Shown here one piece after another: positions 7,821 to 16,845 of a stretch of 36,204 bases of DNA. The DNA is from Nostoc sp. T09. Lineage in GTDB: Bacteria; Cyanobacteriota; Cyanobacteriia; Cyanobacteriales; Nostocaceae. Made by a program: the position numbers and the translations under genes. Each line of letters starts with the position of its first letter. Positions within the stretch are counted from its first letter, which is position 1. The DNA lies in NCBI RefSeq assembly GCF_002154695.1, contig NZ_MTAV01000087.1, positions 1 to 36,204 on the forward strand, given 5' to 3'. Below the pieces are notes generated by a model that had not been told where the DNA came from, made no database searches, and was given only the letters and a program-made list of their open reading frames with translations.

Positions 7821-10715
7821 ATGTTTGAACTTTGGGGTGCCTTAACTATTTTAATTGTCTGCCCACTCTTGGGTGCGTTACCGCTGATTAGCTGGATTAC
7901 CTACGCCCTTACAGGAAGGCAATTGACAAAACTCGGTACGGGAAATATCAGTGTGTCAGCCGCTTTTTACCACGGTGGCAAACTGGTAGGGATTCTCGCA
8001 GTCTTATCAGAAGCTTTTAAGGGTATTGCAGCAGTTCTCATTGCCCGTGCTTTCTTTAAAGAAGGTTCAACTTGGGAATTGATTGCCCTGATTGCCTTGG
8101 TAGTAGGTAGATACTCGATTGGCAAGGGAGCAGGCACAACAAATGTCGTCTGGGGATTTTTGGTACACGATCCACTCGTGGCAGGTTTTATAGGTTTTTT
8201 AGCAGCTCTCAGCTTTACAGTTTTGCAATCAAAAAAACTAGTAAAGTTTGGAGTTTTGCTGCTGTTTCCTCTGTTTGTGGCAGTGTTACACATTGAAGAT
8301 TTTCCCAGAATTGTTGCGGCTGTTAGCCTAGCTGGCTTATTAGGTTGGATTTATACAAAAATCCCTGATGATCTCAACCTCCCAGCCCAAGGCGCGAAAG
8401 CGGAATCGAAAGCCATGCTGGAATTATTGGGTGGCGAACTAAAGCTGATCTCTCTAAGCGAAGACTTGGATGAGGCAAAAGTGGGGCATAAAGCAGCTGC
8501 ACTATCTCAACTCAAGCGATGGGGTTACCCAGTGCCTAAAGGGTGGGTACTTGCTCCAAACGACGATGCCGAAGTAGTGAGCGACTTTTTCCAACCCTCA
8601 GAATTATCACCTTTAGTAGTGCGTTCCTCGGCAATTGGGGAAGACTCAGAACAAGCTTCCGCTGCTGGACAGTACGAAACGGTATTGAACGTTACCAGCG
8701 AACAGAAGCTAAAAGAAGCGATCGCTCAAGTTAGAGCTTCTTACGATCAGCCAGCTGCCGTACAATATCGACGTGATCGCGGTTTACCAGACCAAGCAAT
8801 GGCAGTGCTGATTCAACAGCAAGTCCAAAGTGTATATTCGGGCGTAGCTTTCAGTCGCGATCCGATTACTCAACAAGGCGATGCTATTGTGATTGAAGCT
8901 TTACCAGGCAGCGCCAGTCAAGTTGTTTCCGGCAGAATCACCCCAGAACAATATCGGGCTTTTGTTGTTGAGACAGAGAATTTCTCATCTGTGCAATTAG
9001 AGGGTACAGGACGAGTACCACAAGCATTAATCAAACAAGTAGCATTATTAACTCGCCGTCTAGAAAAACGTTACCACGGCATTCCTCAAGATATTGAGTG
9101 GAGTTACGACGGTCAAACGCTTTGGGTATTACAAGCTAGACCTATTACTACCTTATTACCCATCTGGACACGTAAAATCGCTGCCGAAGTCATTCCTGGA
9201 GTGATTCACCCCTTAACTTGGTCGGTGAATCGTCCCTTAACTTGTGGAGTTTGGGGAGAAATTTTTACTATAGGTTTAGGCGATCGCGTTTTAGGGTTAG
9301 ATTTTGCCGAAACTGCCACCTTGCATTATTCAAGAGCATATTTTAATGCATCGCTCTTAGGGCAGATTTTTCTGCGTATGGGTTTACCGCCAGAAAGTTT
9401 AGAATTTTTAACTAGAGGCGATAGCTTAAGTAAGCCACCTTTGCTCTCCACCTTGCGGAGTGTACCAGGATTGCTGCGGTTGGTGCGGCGGGAATTGGAT
9501 TTAGAAACAGACTTTAAGCGAGATTACCGCGAGAAGTTTATTCCTGTGTTGTCACAGTTGGCTCATGAATCGATCAACGATTTAGAACCATCCCAGTTGT
9601 GGAAGAGAATAGAATTAATTTTAGATATACAGCGCCTTGGGACTTACTACAGTATTTTTGCTCCCCTGAGTGCTGCCATCAGACAGGGAATTTTTCGGGT
9701 GAAGGATGGGCAAATTGATAACAGCGTTGCGCCAGAAGTAGCGGTGTTGCGATCGCTAAGTGCTTTAGCGCAAAATGCCAAGCAAGTATTACCCGAATTT
9801 GAACCAGAAAAGGTATTTGAGCAGTTGGAGGAAACTCCCGAAGGCCAAAATATTCTGTACGATTTTAACGAACTGCTTCAGGATTACGGCTATTTAAGTG
9901 AAGTTGGAACTGATATTGCCGTTACCACCTGGAAGGAAGACCCCCAGTATGTCAAACAGTTATTTGTACAGTTAATGCAGGGAAATGAGCCGCAAACAGG
10001 CGGTGTAGACCCGATAAATCAGGTCTTTTCTGGCAAACGAAAACGCGGTAATGTCCAACGACGTGTGGATCTTAAAGGTCGAGTCACCGAGGTTTATTCT
10101 CGACTTTTAGCTGAATTACGTTGGAGTTTTGTCGCTTTAGAACAGATTTGGTTAAAGTCCGGCTTGCTTAAAGAAACTGGGGATATCTTTTTTCTAGAGT
10201 TGGATGAAATTGGCAATCTAGTTGCGGCGGCTGATTCCGAATTTAGTAATCAGTTGCAGAACTTGGTGCAAAAGCGGCGATCGCAATTTGACCAAGACAG
10301 TGAAATCAATCAAGTTCCGCTTTTAGTCTACGGTCATACGCCTCCTCACCCCCTAGCCCCCTCTGTCCTCTACTCTGACCAAGTTATACAAGGTATTCCC
10401 GCCAGTCATGGACAAGCTGAAGGCAGAGTTAAGGTGTTGAGAAATTTACAAAATATACCAGAGATTAATAAAGAGACAATCTTGGTAGTACCTTACACAG
10501 ATTCCGCCTGGGCACCATTACTAGTCAGGGCTGGAGGATTAATTGCTGAGGCAGGAGGCAGACTTTCTCATGGTGCGATCGTTGCCCGTGAATACGGTAT
10601 TCCCGCAATCATGGATGTACGTGGTGCTACCTGGCTGCTGCAAGATGGGCAGAGAGTACGGATAGATGGCTCTAGGGGTATTGTGGAACTGTCGAATGAT
10701 TTAAGACCAGAATGA
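7821..10715 (+). CDS. Fusion: PlsY-like membrane domain + PEP-synthase/rifampicin-phosphotransferase-like dikinase
   Basis: A 964-residue multidomain protein. Residues about 1-185 are hydrophobic and resemble PlsY glycerol-3-phosphate acyltransferase: GALP near 18-21, LGTGNISVSAAF near 38-49, and GKGAGTTN near 101-108 align with the three PlsY motifs, but the GATN part of motif 1-2 is altered, so acyltransfer may be lost. Residues about 215-445 form a PPDK/PEP-synthase-type ATP-binding domain (VGHKAAALSQL; VVRSSAIGEDSEQASAAGQY; DIEWSYDG; LQARPITT). A mainly helical region follows, and residues about 860-960 form the swivelling phosphohistidine domain (GGRLSHGAIVAREYGIPA, His917). The TIM-barrel PEP-binding domain of true PEP synthase is absent, so the order matches rifampicin-phosphotransferase-like enzymes: ATP domain, acceptor domain, His domain. 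The acceptor is unknown. The stop overlaps the next start (ATGA), implying coupling to the cupin gene. Confidence 0.85.
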   Translation: MFELWGALTILIVCPLLGALPLISWITYALTGRQLTKLGTGNISVSAAFYHGGKLVGILAVLSEAFKGIAAVLIARAFFKEGSTWELIALIALVVGRYSIGKGAGTTNVVWGFLVHDPLVAGFIGFLAALSFTVLQSKKLVKFGVLLLFPLFVAVLHIEDFPRIVAAVSLAGLLGWIYTKIPDDLNLPAQGAKAESKAMLELLGGELKLISLSEDLDEAKVGHKAAALSQLKRWGYPVPKGWVLAPNDDAEVVSDFFQPSELSPLVVRSSAIGEDSEQASAAGQYETVLNVTSEQKLKEAIAQVRASYDQPAAVQYRRDRGLPDQAMAVLIQQQVQSVYSGVAFSRDPITQQGDAIVIEALPGSASQVVSGRITPEQYRAFVVETENFSSVQLEGTGRVPQALIKQVALLTRRLEKRYHGIPQDIEWSYDGQTLWVLQARPITTLLPIWTRKIAAEVIPGVIHPLTWSVNRPLTCGVWGEIFTIGLGDRVLGLDFAETATLHYSRAYFNASLLGQIFLRMGLPPESLEFLTRGDSLSKPPLLSTLRSVPGLLRLVRRELDLETDFKRDYREKFIPVLSQLAHESINDLEPSQLWKRIELILDIQRLGTYYSIFAPLSAAIRQGIFRVKDGQIDNSVAPEVAVLRSLSALAQNAKQVLPEFEPEKVFEQLEETPEGQNILYDFNELLQDYGYLSEVGTDIAVTTWKEDPQYVKQLFVQLMQGNEPQTGGVDPINQVFSGKRKRGNVQRRVDLKGRVTEVYSRLLAELRWSFVALEQIWLKSGLLKETGDIFFLELDEIGNLVAAADSEFSNQLQNLVQKRRSQFDQDSEINQVPLLVYGHTPPHPLAPSVLYSDQVIQGIPASHGQAEGRVKVLRNLQNIPEINKETILVVPYTDSAWAPLLVRAGGLIAEAGGRLSHGAIVAREYGIPAIMDVRGATWLLQDGQRVRIDGSRGIVELSNDLRPE

Positions 10716-11059
10716 TTAGCACTTCCCTGAATGATCTACCAGAAGAATCTGTTTCTCACAACCCCGAAATCAAGAAAAAGGTAATGTTGCGGTTTGGGGA
10801 TCTCCCTCACCTGACTAACTTTTCTCAAGCACGTTTTGCTCCCGGACAAAGCGCACCAGCACACGCCCATCAGGATATGGCGGAAGTGTTTTTTGTGGAA
10901 GCAGGTTTGGGGGTAATTCATATTGATGGTAAAGAATATCCTTTACTTCCAGGTAACTGCGTTGCCGTAGAACCGGGAGAAATCCACGAAGTTGTGAATA
11001 GTGGTACAACTGAACTTGTGCTGACCTACTTTGGTTTGCGAGTGGAAAAGCAAGCCTGA
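10712..11059 (+). CDS. Small cupin-domain protein
   Basis: A 115-residue single-domain cupin. Both motifs are seen: PGQSAPAHAHQDMAEVFFV with metal-ligand pattern HxH(x)4E and, later, PGEIHEVVNSG with the second His. Such beta-barrels bind a divalent metal or a small ligand, or sense one. Its ATG overlaps the stop of the PlsY-dikinase fusion by four bases (ATGA), so the two are almost certainly cotranslated; a role in handling or sensing the fusion enzyme's substrate is inference. No signal peptide. Confidence 0.9.
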   Translation: MISTSLNDLPEESVSHNPEIKKKVMLRFGDLPHLTNFSQARFAPGQSAPAHAHQDMAEVFFVEAGLGVIHIDGKEYPLLPGNCVAVEPGEIHEVVNSGTTELVLTYFGLRVEKQA

Positions 11060-11990
11060 TGTAAGGTTCTGGGCTTTTAAATCTCCCGCTTCGTTTTGTT
11101 GGCGAATTAGCAGAGGATTAGGTTAGTCCTTGACCCGAATGACAGCCGTCACCCTCCGGGTACTCTGCGAGAACCCCTATAGGGAACGCCAGTTCGACGG
11201 GACGGAAACCGACACCGCCGACTGGACTTACCATTCTATGGTGCGGCTACTCGAACCTAGACGCGGAGCAGCTTCCCGCAGGGTAGCCAGCCTCCGCAGG
11301 CTCTAGAAATTCAGGCTGTAGGGCAGGGCTTCGTATCATTAGCCCCAGGCTTCTAGCGTGTGGGCGGTGGCTGTTTGAGCGAACTTTTTATCTCAGCATT
11401 TAGGGCTACAATTTGCCTGCTGTATCTTTTGAGAAGTTGGGGATCTGGATGCGGCAAATTTTCACCAATCAAATCGGATTATTATATGCAAACCAAATGT
11501 ATGTGCGCTTATTTATAGATTAAAACAATGATGACTATAAATAATTAGCGAAAGTTAGTCATTTAAATTAAATGCAATCAGTCTAAAAATATGCATTCAT
11601 AGTATGCAAATAATACAATCCATAAATTTAAATTTATATATTAGGAATTTTCGGCGGCATTGGGTCAAATATATATAATTTTACTTATATAACCAATCTA
11701 ATATTTATTTAATATTTCCTAGGTCAGAGTTAACCATTTGCACTTTAAAGCCTGTACACTAATTTTTAACAAGTTAAGTGATGCTTCCGCTGTTCCCCAG
11801 ATTCTAGTCTATTCCTACCCCAAGTTTTGTTGATACATACAGCATTCGTTTTCGCCATTTCTTTTAGAGATGACGAAAATCCTCTTAACTAAAATAGGTC
11901 TGGTTTACCTTTTTAAAGCGTAAGAAAAAATTTTTTCTTGCCTCAATTGTCATAAATATAAAACCTATTTACCACTTTTCAGGAGACACA
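11060..11990. other. Gene-free stretch, 931 bases: GC-rich structured island, then AT-rich upstream region
   Basis: The first part (about 11090-11400) is distinctly GC-richer than its surroundings and holds short palindromes (ACCCCTATAGGG; CCAGT near 11189 with ACTGG near 11220; GCTTCCCGCAGGGTAGCC; GCCTCCGCAGGCT). No open frame is intact. It may be the relic of a mobile element or a dispersed repeat. The rest (11400-11990) is AT-rich and must contain the promoter of the transporter operon; I could not place an NtcA site or a convincing CmpR box. Confidence 0.5.
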
Positions 11991-13373
11991 ATGAAAGGGT
12001 TTTTTAATCAATTTTCTCGCCGTAAGTTTATCTTAACAGTAGGATTATCTGCGAGTGCTGTATTGTTAAAAGGCTGTTTAGGCAATCCCCCTGAAAACCT
12101 CAGCAATGGCGGTGGGACAACACAAGCAGCAGTTAAGCAAGTAGCTAATATTAGCCCCGAACAAACACCAGAAACTACTACAGTTAAGCTAGGATATATC
12201 CCGATTGTAGAAGCAGCACCCCTAATTATTGCTAAAGAAAAAGGCTTTTTTGCTAAGTATGGCATGAGCAATGTTGATCTTTCTAAGCAAGCTTCTTGGG
12301 GTTCAGCAAGAGACAATGTAGAAATTGGTGCTGCTGGTGGTGGTATTGATGGTGGCCAATGGCAAATGCCAATGCCACATTTAATTAGTGAAGGCTTAAT
12401 TACCAAGGGTAATCAAAAAATTCCCATGTATGTTTTGTGTCAATTAATTACTCATGGGAATGGAATTGCGATCGCAAGTAAGCACCAAGGTAAAGGTGTA
12501 AGTCTGCAACTGGCTGGTGCTAAGTCTTTATTTAAAGAACTCAAATCATCCACACCCTTCACCGCTGCATTTACCTTTCCCCATGTCAACCAAGATTTAT
12601 GGATTCGCTACTGGTTAGCAGCAGGTGGTATAGACCCAGATGTAGACGTGAAGTTGCTCACTGTACCTTCGGCGCAAACTGTTGCCAACATGAAGACCGG
12701 AACAATGGATGCATTCAGTACTGGCGACCCCTGGCCTTATCGCCTTGTCAACGAAAAAATTGGCTATGTGGCAGCATTAACCGCAGAGATTTGGAAGAAT
12801 CATCCAGAAGAATACCTGGCTATGCGGTCCGATTGGGTAGACAAACATCCTAAAGCAACCAAAGCGATACTCAAAGGCATCATGGAAGCGCAGCAATGGT
12901 TGGATAATTTTGACAATCGCAAAGAAGCTGCGCAAATTCTCGCAGGTAGAAATTATTTCAATCTTCCTTCAGCAGACATTCTGGCAGAGCCATTTCAAGG
13001 TAAGTATGACATGGGCGATGGTCGCAAAATTGATGATAAATCAATGGCAGCTTACTACTGGAAAGATGGAAAAGGTAGTGTTTCCTATCCCTACAAGAGC
13101 CATGATTTGTGGTTTATTACTGAAAGCGTTCGCTGGGGATTTTTACCCAAAGATTACATTGCCAATAATGCTACGAAAGCTAAAGAACTAATTAATAAAG
13201 TCAACCGCGAAGACATTTGGAAAGAAGCCGCGAAAGAGGCAGGAATTGCTGCGGCTGATATTCCCACAAGTACATCTCGTGGTGTAGAAGAGTTTTTTGA
13301 TGGCACCAAATTTGATCCAGAAAAACCAGAAGAGTATTTGAAGAGTCTCAAAATCAAGAAAGTTAGCTTTTAG
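11991..13373 (+). CDS. cmpA: Bicarbonate (or nitrate) ABC transporter, substrate-binding lipoprotein CmpA/NrtA
   Basis: A 460-residue periplasmic solute-binding protein of the CmpA/NrtA family. The N terminus has a twin-arginine motif (SRRKF), a hydrophobic stretch and a lipobox ending LLKGC (Cys29), so it is a lipid-anchored protein. The family core is clear ([43 protein letters not shown]). At the position where NrtA of Synechocystis carries the nitrate-contacting Lys (HPEK) this protein reads HPEEY, with Glu274, as in CmpA; that favours bicarbonate, although I judge the alignment by eye. AGGAG lies 5 bases before the ATG. First gene of a four-gene operon; the stop codon TAG is the first base triplet of a heptamer repeat. 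Confidence 0.85.
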   Translation: MKGFFNQFSRRKFILTVGLSASAVLLKGCLGNPPENLSNGGGTTQAAVKQVANISPEQTPETTTVKLGYIPIVEAAPLIIAKEKGFFAKYGMSNVDLSKQASWGSARDNVEIGAAGGGIDGGQWQMPMPHLISEGLITKGNQKIPMYVLCQLITHGNGIAIASKHQGKGVSLQLAGAKSLFKELKSSTPFTAAFTFPHVNQDLWIRYWLAAGGIDPDVDVKLLTVPSAQTVANMKTGTMDAFSTGDPWPYRLVNEKIGYVAALTAEIWKNHPEEYLAMRSDWVDKHPKATKAILKGIMEAQQWLDNFDNRKEAAQILAGRNYFNLPSADILAEPFQGKYDMGDGRKIDDKSMAAYYWKDGKGSVSYPYKSHDLWFITESVRWGFLPKDYIANNATKAKELINKVNREDIWKEAAKEAGIAAADIPTSTSRGVEEFFDGTKFDPEKPEEYLKSLKIKKVSF

Positions 13374-13496
13374 TCAATAGTCAAGGGTTAAGGGACAAGA
13401 GTCATTTGGTATTTATTCCAAGCATAAATACCAAATGACCAATGCCAAATACCAAATGCCAAATACCAAATTACCAATTTAGAGGAGATAACAGTT
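13371..13496. repeat. Short tandem heptamer repeats with 16-bp hairpin between cmpA and cmpB
   Basis: TAGTCAA repeats begin exactly at the cmpA stop. At 13400-13415 and 13423-13438 a perfect 16-bp inverted repeat (GTCATTTGGTATTTAT arm) encloses a seven-base loop; copies of CAAATACCAAATGC-type units follow to about 13479. AGAGGAGA at 13481 then serves cmpB. Confidence 0.85.
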
Positions 13497-13497
13497 T

Positions 13498-14337
13498 ATG
13501 ACACTTGCCCAAAAACGCCCTGTAAGCCCTAGATTTGATAACAGCTTTATATCTCGTCTGCAAAAGCAATTTCCCGATATTATACCCCCTGCGATCGCGA
13601 TCGCTATTTTCCTCGCTTTGTGGCAACTTTTTGCTTTGACCCCTGGCGCAACCTTACCAGGCCCAATACAAGTTATCCAAGACACCTGGATACTAATTTT
13701 CTGGCCCTTTTACGACAAAGGTGGCATAGATAAAGGTCTTTTTTGGCAGATTTGGGCAAGTCTACAACGGGTTGCTATCAGTTATACTTTGGCAGCAATT
13801 GTGGGTATTGGGTTAGGCATTTTAATTGGGGTGAATAGAACTATGTCTAAAGCTTTAGACCCCATCTTTCAGCTATTGCGAACTGTACCACCTTTAGCTT
13901 GGGTGCCAATTTCTTTGGCAGCTTTACGCCAAAATGAACCAGCAGCTTTATTCGTTATCTTCATTACAGCAATTTGGCCGATATTAATTAATACGGCTGT
14001 GGGTGTGACTCAAATTCCCCAAGATTACAATAACGTTGCCAAAGTTCTACAACTTAGCCGCAAAGACTATTTCATAAATATCTTAATTCCGGCGGCGTTA
14101 CCCTACATTTTCACTGGTTTAAGAATTGCAATTGGTTTGGCTTGGTTAGCGATTATCGCCGCAGAAATTGTCATGTCCGGTATTGTCGGTATTGGCTTCT
14201 TTATCTGGGATGCTTATCAAAATAACAACGTCAGTGAAGTAATTTTGGCTCTAGTTTATATCGGCGTTGTCGGTTTGATACTCGATAAACTCATGGCTTG
14301 GCTTCAAAATTTGATTTTGCCAGCAGAACAGAAGTAG
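13498..14337 (+). CDS. cmpB: Bicarbonate/nitrate ABC transporter permease CmpB/NrtB
   Basis: A 279-residue inner-membrane permease of the binding-protein-dependent transport (BPD) family, related to TauC/SsuC/NrtB. Several membrane spans are evident (first at about residues 27-42), and the cytoplasmic coupling loop with the EAA-like pattern lies around VAKVLQLSRKDYFINILIP followed by AALPYIFTGLR. It would form the pore as a homodimer with ATPases CmpC and CmpD. AGAGGAGA is 9 bases before the ATG. The stop TAG is again the first triplet of a heptamer repeat (TAGTCGTTAGTCATTAGTC). Confidence 0.92.
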   Translation: MTLAQKRPVSPRFDNSFISRLQKQFPDIIPPAIAIAIFLALWQLFALTPGATLPGPIQVIQDTWILIFWPFYDKGGIDKGLFWQIWASLQRVAISYTLAAIVGIGLGILIGVNRTMSKALDPIFQLLRTVPPLAWVPISLAALRQNEPAALFVIFITAIWPILINTAVGVTQIPQDYNNVAKVLQLSRKDYFINILIPAALPYIFTGLRIAIGLAWLAIIAAEIVMSGIVGIGFFIWDAYQNNNVSEVILALVYIGVVGLILDKLMAWLQNLILPAEQK

Positions 14338-14452
14338 TCGTTAGTCATTAGTCATTGGTCAATAGTCATTAGTAAAAACATATTGCCAAAGGACAAATGA
14401 CTAAACACCAAGGACAAATAACAAATGCCAAATACCAAAGGACAAATGACAA
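14335..14452. repeat. Short tandem heptamer repeats between cmpB and cmpC
   Basis: TAGTCAT-type units start at the cmpB stop codon (14335) and run to 14372; the second half carries the opposite orientation (CAAATGACTAA, GGACAAATGACAA) and ends at the base before the cmpC ATG. The two orientations can pair (TTAGTCATT at 14341 with AATGACTAA at 14396). AAAGGAC within the last unit is the only Shine-Dalgarno-like sequence for cmpC. Confidence 0.85.
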
Positions 14453-16456
14453 ATGAGCATATTCGTTGCTGTTGACCAAATTGATAAGGTTTTTGAATTA
14501 ACTGGTGGTGGTCAATATATCGCCCTTAAAGGAATTGATTTACAAATTAAAAAAGGTGAGTTCGTTTCTTTAATTGGTCACTCCGGTTGTGGTAAATCCA
14601 CGCTATTAAATATGATTGCTGGGTTGGATTTACCATCTGAAGGTGTAGTTACTTTAGAAGGGCAAAGAATCACCAAACCTGGCCCAGACCGGATGGTAGT
14701 ATTCCAAAATTATTCGCTACTACCTTGGCGGACAGTTAGAGAAAATATTGCCCTGGCTGTAGATTCAGTCATGAAGGGTATGCCCGCTGCGGAACGCCGA
14801 TCTATTGTAGAAAAACATATAGATATGGTGGGTTTGCGTCCCCATGCTGATAAACAGCCAGGAATGTTATCTGGGGGACAAAAACAGCGAGTTGCGATCG
14901 CCCGCGCTTTAGCGATTCGTCCCAAGTTACTCTTGCTAGATGAACCCTTCGGTGCATTAGATGCACTCACAAGAGGCAATTTGCAAGAACAACTCATGCA
15001 AATCTGCGAAGAAAATGAAGTCACGGCGGTAATGGTGACACATGACGTAGATGAAGCAGTGTTGTTATCTGACAGAATCGTCATGTTGACCAATGGCCCC
15101 GAATCTAAAATTGGTGACATCTTAGAAGTAGATATCCCGAGACCCCGCAAGCGCATGGAAGTAGTAGAACATCCCAGCTACTACAGTCTGCGCAGTGAGA
15201 TGATTTACTTCCTCAACCAGCAGAAACGCATCAAGAAAATTCGGGCGCGGAAAACTGCGGCGATTTCCCGTCATGGCTTAGAAAAAGTTAACTTAGAAAT
15301 TGGCTTTTTACCACTCAGCGCCTGCGCCCCCTTGGCCATTGCCAAAGAAAAAGGCTTTTTTGCCAAGCATGGTTTAGATGAAGTCAACTTAGTCAGAGAA
15401 ACCAGCTGGCGCGGTATTGAAGATGGTATTGCTGGTGGTTATTTAGATGCTGCTCAAATGCCTTCGGGTATGCCAATGTGGTTAACATTGGGCGGACATA
15501 AAAACCAACCGCTACCCGTTGTCAGTTCCCTCACCATGACTCGTAACGGTAACGCCATTACCTTGGCAAAACGCTTTTACGACCAAGGTGTACAAAGCTT
15601 ATCAGACTTCAAAAAATATCTCCAACGTACCCGCGAACAAAGGCACACAATGGGGGTAGTCCATCCCGCATCAATGCACAATTTACTGCTGCGTTACTGG
15701 CTAGCGGCTGGAGGAATTGACCCCGATAGCGATGTGGATATGAAGACCATTCCCCCAGCGCAGATGGTAGCCGACTTACAAAATGGCAGTATTGACGGTT
15801 ACTGTGTGGGTGAACCTTGGAACTACCGCGCCGCCATTGAAGGTGTTGGCTTTACCGTTGCTACTGACTTAGAAGTATGGCTAGGACACCCCGGTAAAGT
15901 TCTCGGTGTGCGGGAAGATTGGGCAGAAGCTTACCCCAATACCCACATTGCATTAACTAAAGCCTTACTAGAAGCTTGCGTTTACTGTGCAGATCCCAAA
16001 AATGCTGAGGAAATTAGAAGGATTACAGCCGGGCGAGATTATGTCAGTACAGATATAGAGTATATTCAACTCGAAGATCCCGAAGGCTTGACTTGTGACT
16101 TAGACCATCCACTGCGGGATTACGCCCATCACCAGTTTTATTCTGAGTCTGCAATCAACCGCCCCAGCCGTACCGAACAAATTTGGATCATGAGTCAATT
16201 AGCGCGGTGGGGTGATACTCCCTTCCCCAGAAACTGGGTAGAAGTTGTGGAAAGAGTTTGTCGAGTCCGCGTCTTCAGCACCGCAGCTAGAGAATTAGGT
16301 TTGGATATTAGCTACACTCGCCAACCTATTCAGCTATTTGATGGCACACCGTTTAACGCCGACGATCCAATCGCCTATCTCAACAGTTTAGATATTAAGC
16401 GCGACTTCTCCGTTGCTGAAGTCATCCTCGATGCACCCAGAAGAACAGCAGCCTAG
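14453..16456 (+). CDS. cmpC: Bicarbonate/nitrate ABC transporter ATPase fused to a CmpA-like domain, CmpC/NrtC
   Basis: A 667-residue fusion typical of CmpC/NrtC. Residues 1-260 are an ABC ATPase: Walker A GHSGCGKST (42-50), signature LSGGQ (139-143), Walker B LLLLDEP (159-165), and the H-loop in VTHDVDEA. Residues about 283-655 are a soluble CmpA/NrtA-like binding domain ([46 protein letters not shown]), believed in this family to act as a cytoplasmic regulatory sensor. At the position of Glu274 of the lipoprotein, this domain has Lys (HPGKV), so the two domains may not bind the same ligand. Its start is embedded in a heptamer repeat. Confidence 0.93.
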   Translation: MSIFVAVDQIDKVFELTGGGQYIALKGIDLQIKKGEFVSLIGHSGCGKSTLLNMIAGLDLPSEGVVTLEGQRITKPGPDRMVVFQNYSLLPWRTVRENIALAVDSVMKGMPAAERRSIVEKHIDMVGLRPHADKQPGMLSGGQKQRVAIARALAIRPKLLLLDEPFGALDALTRGNLQEQLMQICEENEVTAVMVTHDVDEAVLLSDRIVMLTNGPESKIGDILEVDIPRPRKRMEVVEHPSYYSLRSEMIYFLNQQKRIKKIRARKTAAISRHGLEKVNLEIGFLPLSACAPLAIAKEKGFFAKHGLDEVNLVRETSWRGIEDGIAGGYLDAAQMPSGMPMWLTLGGHKNQPLPVVSSLTMTRNGNAITLAKRFYDQGVQSLSDFKKYLQRTREQRHTMGVVHPASMHNLLLRYWLAAGGIDPDSDVDMKTIPPAQMVADLQNGSIDGYCVGEPWNYRAAIEGVGFTVATDLEVWLGHPGKVLGVREDWAEAYPNTHIALTKALLEACVYCADPKNAEEIRRITAGRDYVSTDIEYIQLEDPEGLTCDLDHPLRDYAHHQFYSESAINRPSRTEQIWIMSQLARWGDTPFPRNWVEVVERVCRVRVFSTAARELGLDISYTRQPIQLFDGTPFNADDPIAYLNSLDIKRDFSVAEVILDAPRRTAA

Positions 16457-16622
16457 AGAGAATTCAAAATTAGGCTTCTCTGCGAGAGGCTACGCCAACG
16501 ACTTCGCTCAGCCTTCACCGTAAATCTAGTCAAAGAGTTTACTCTGAGCGAAGTCGTTCTCCGAAGGAGTTCCCGTTCCCCGAAGGGGTTGCCGAAGGCT
16601 AGGGTAGGGTCAAAATTCAAAA
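16457..16622. repeat. Palindromic GC-rich dispersed repeat
   Basis: Stacked palindromes of the Nostoc dispersed type: GCTTCTCTGCGAGAGGCTACG, CTCCGAAGGAG, TTCCCCGAAGGGGTTG, and an inverted pair GACTTCGCTCA / TGAGCGAAGTC (16500-16510 with 16543-16553). Lies between cmpC and cmpD with no open frame. Confidence 0.7.
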
Positions 16623-16691
16623 TTATTTTCCCACCGTTTAAACCTTGAGGACATCCTTAGCCTTCATTTTTCCAGACTTGAGAGTCTTTGA

Positions 16692-16830
16692 ACTCCGTTA
16701 ATGAGGCTCATAACTCGGTGAACGAGGCTAATAACTCCGTTAATGAGGCTTAGAACTCCGTTAATGAGGCTAATAACTCCGTTAATGAAGCTCAGAACTC
16801 CGTTAATGAGGCTTAGAACTCCATTAGAGA
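16692..16830. repeat. 21-bp tandem repeat (six units plus a partial one)
   Basis: Units of ACTCCGTTAATGAGGCT plus four variable bases, starting at 16692, 16713, 16734, 16755, 16776 and 16797, then a partial unit from 16818. Because 21 is a multiple of three, both strands read as heptapeptide repeats (LSLINGV-like on the minus strand), which creates false open frames. Confidence 0.92.
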
Positions 16831-16845
16831 ATACCAAAAAGGTAA

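Noticed and set aside
11602-11616. NtcA-like site GTA...TAC upstream of cmpA
   Set aside because: The spacer is nine bases instead of eight, and no -10 box stands at the right distance.
14335-14452. CRISPR-like array between cmpB and cmpC
   Set aside because: Units are only seven bases, with no spacers; this is a short tandem heptamer repeat.
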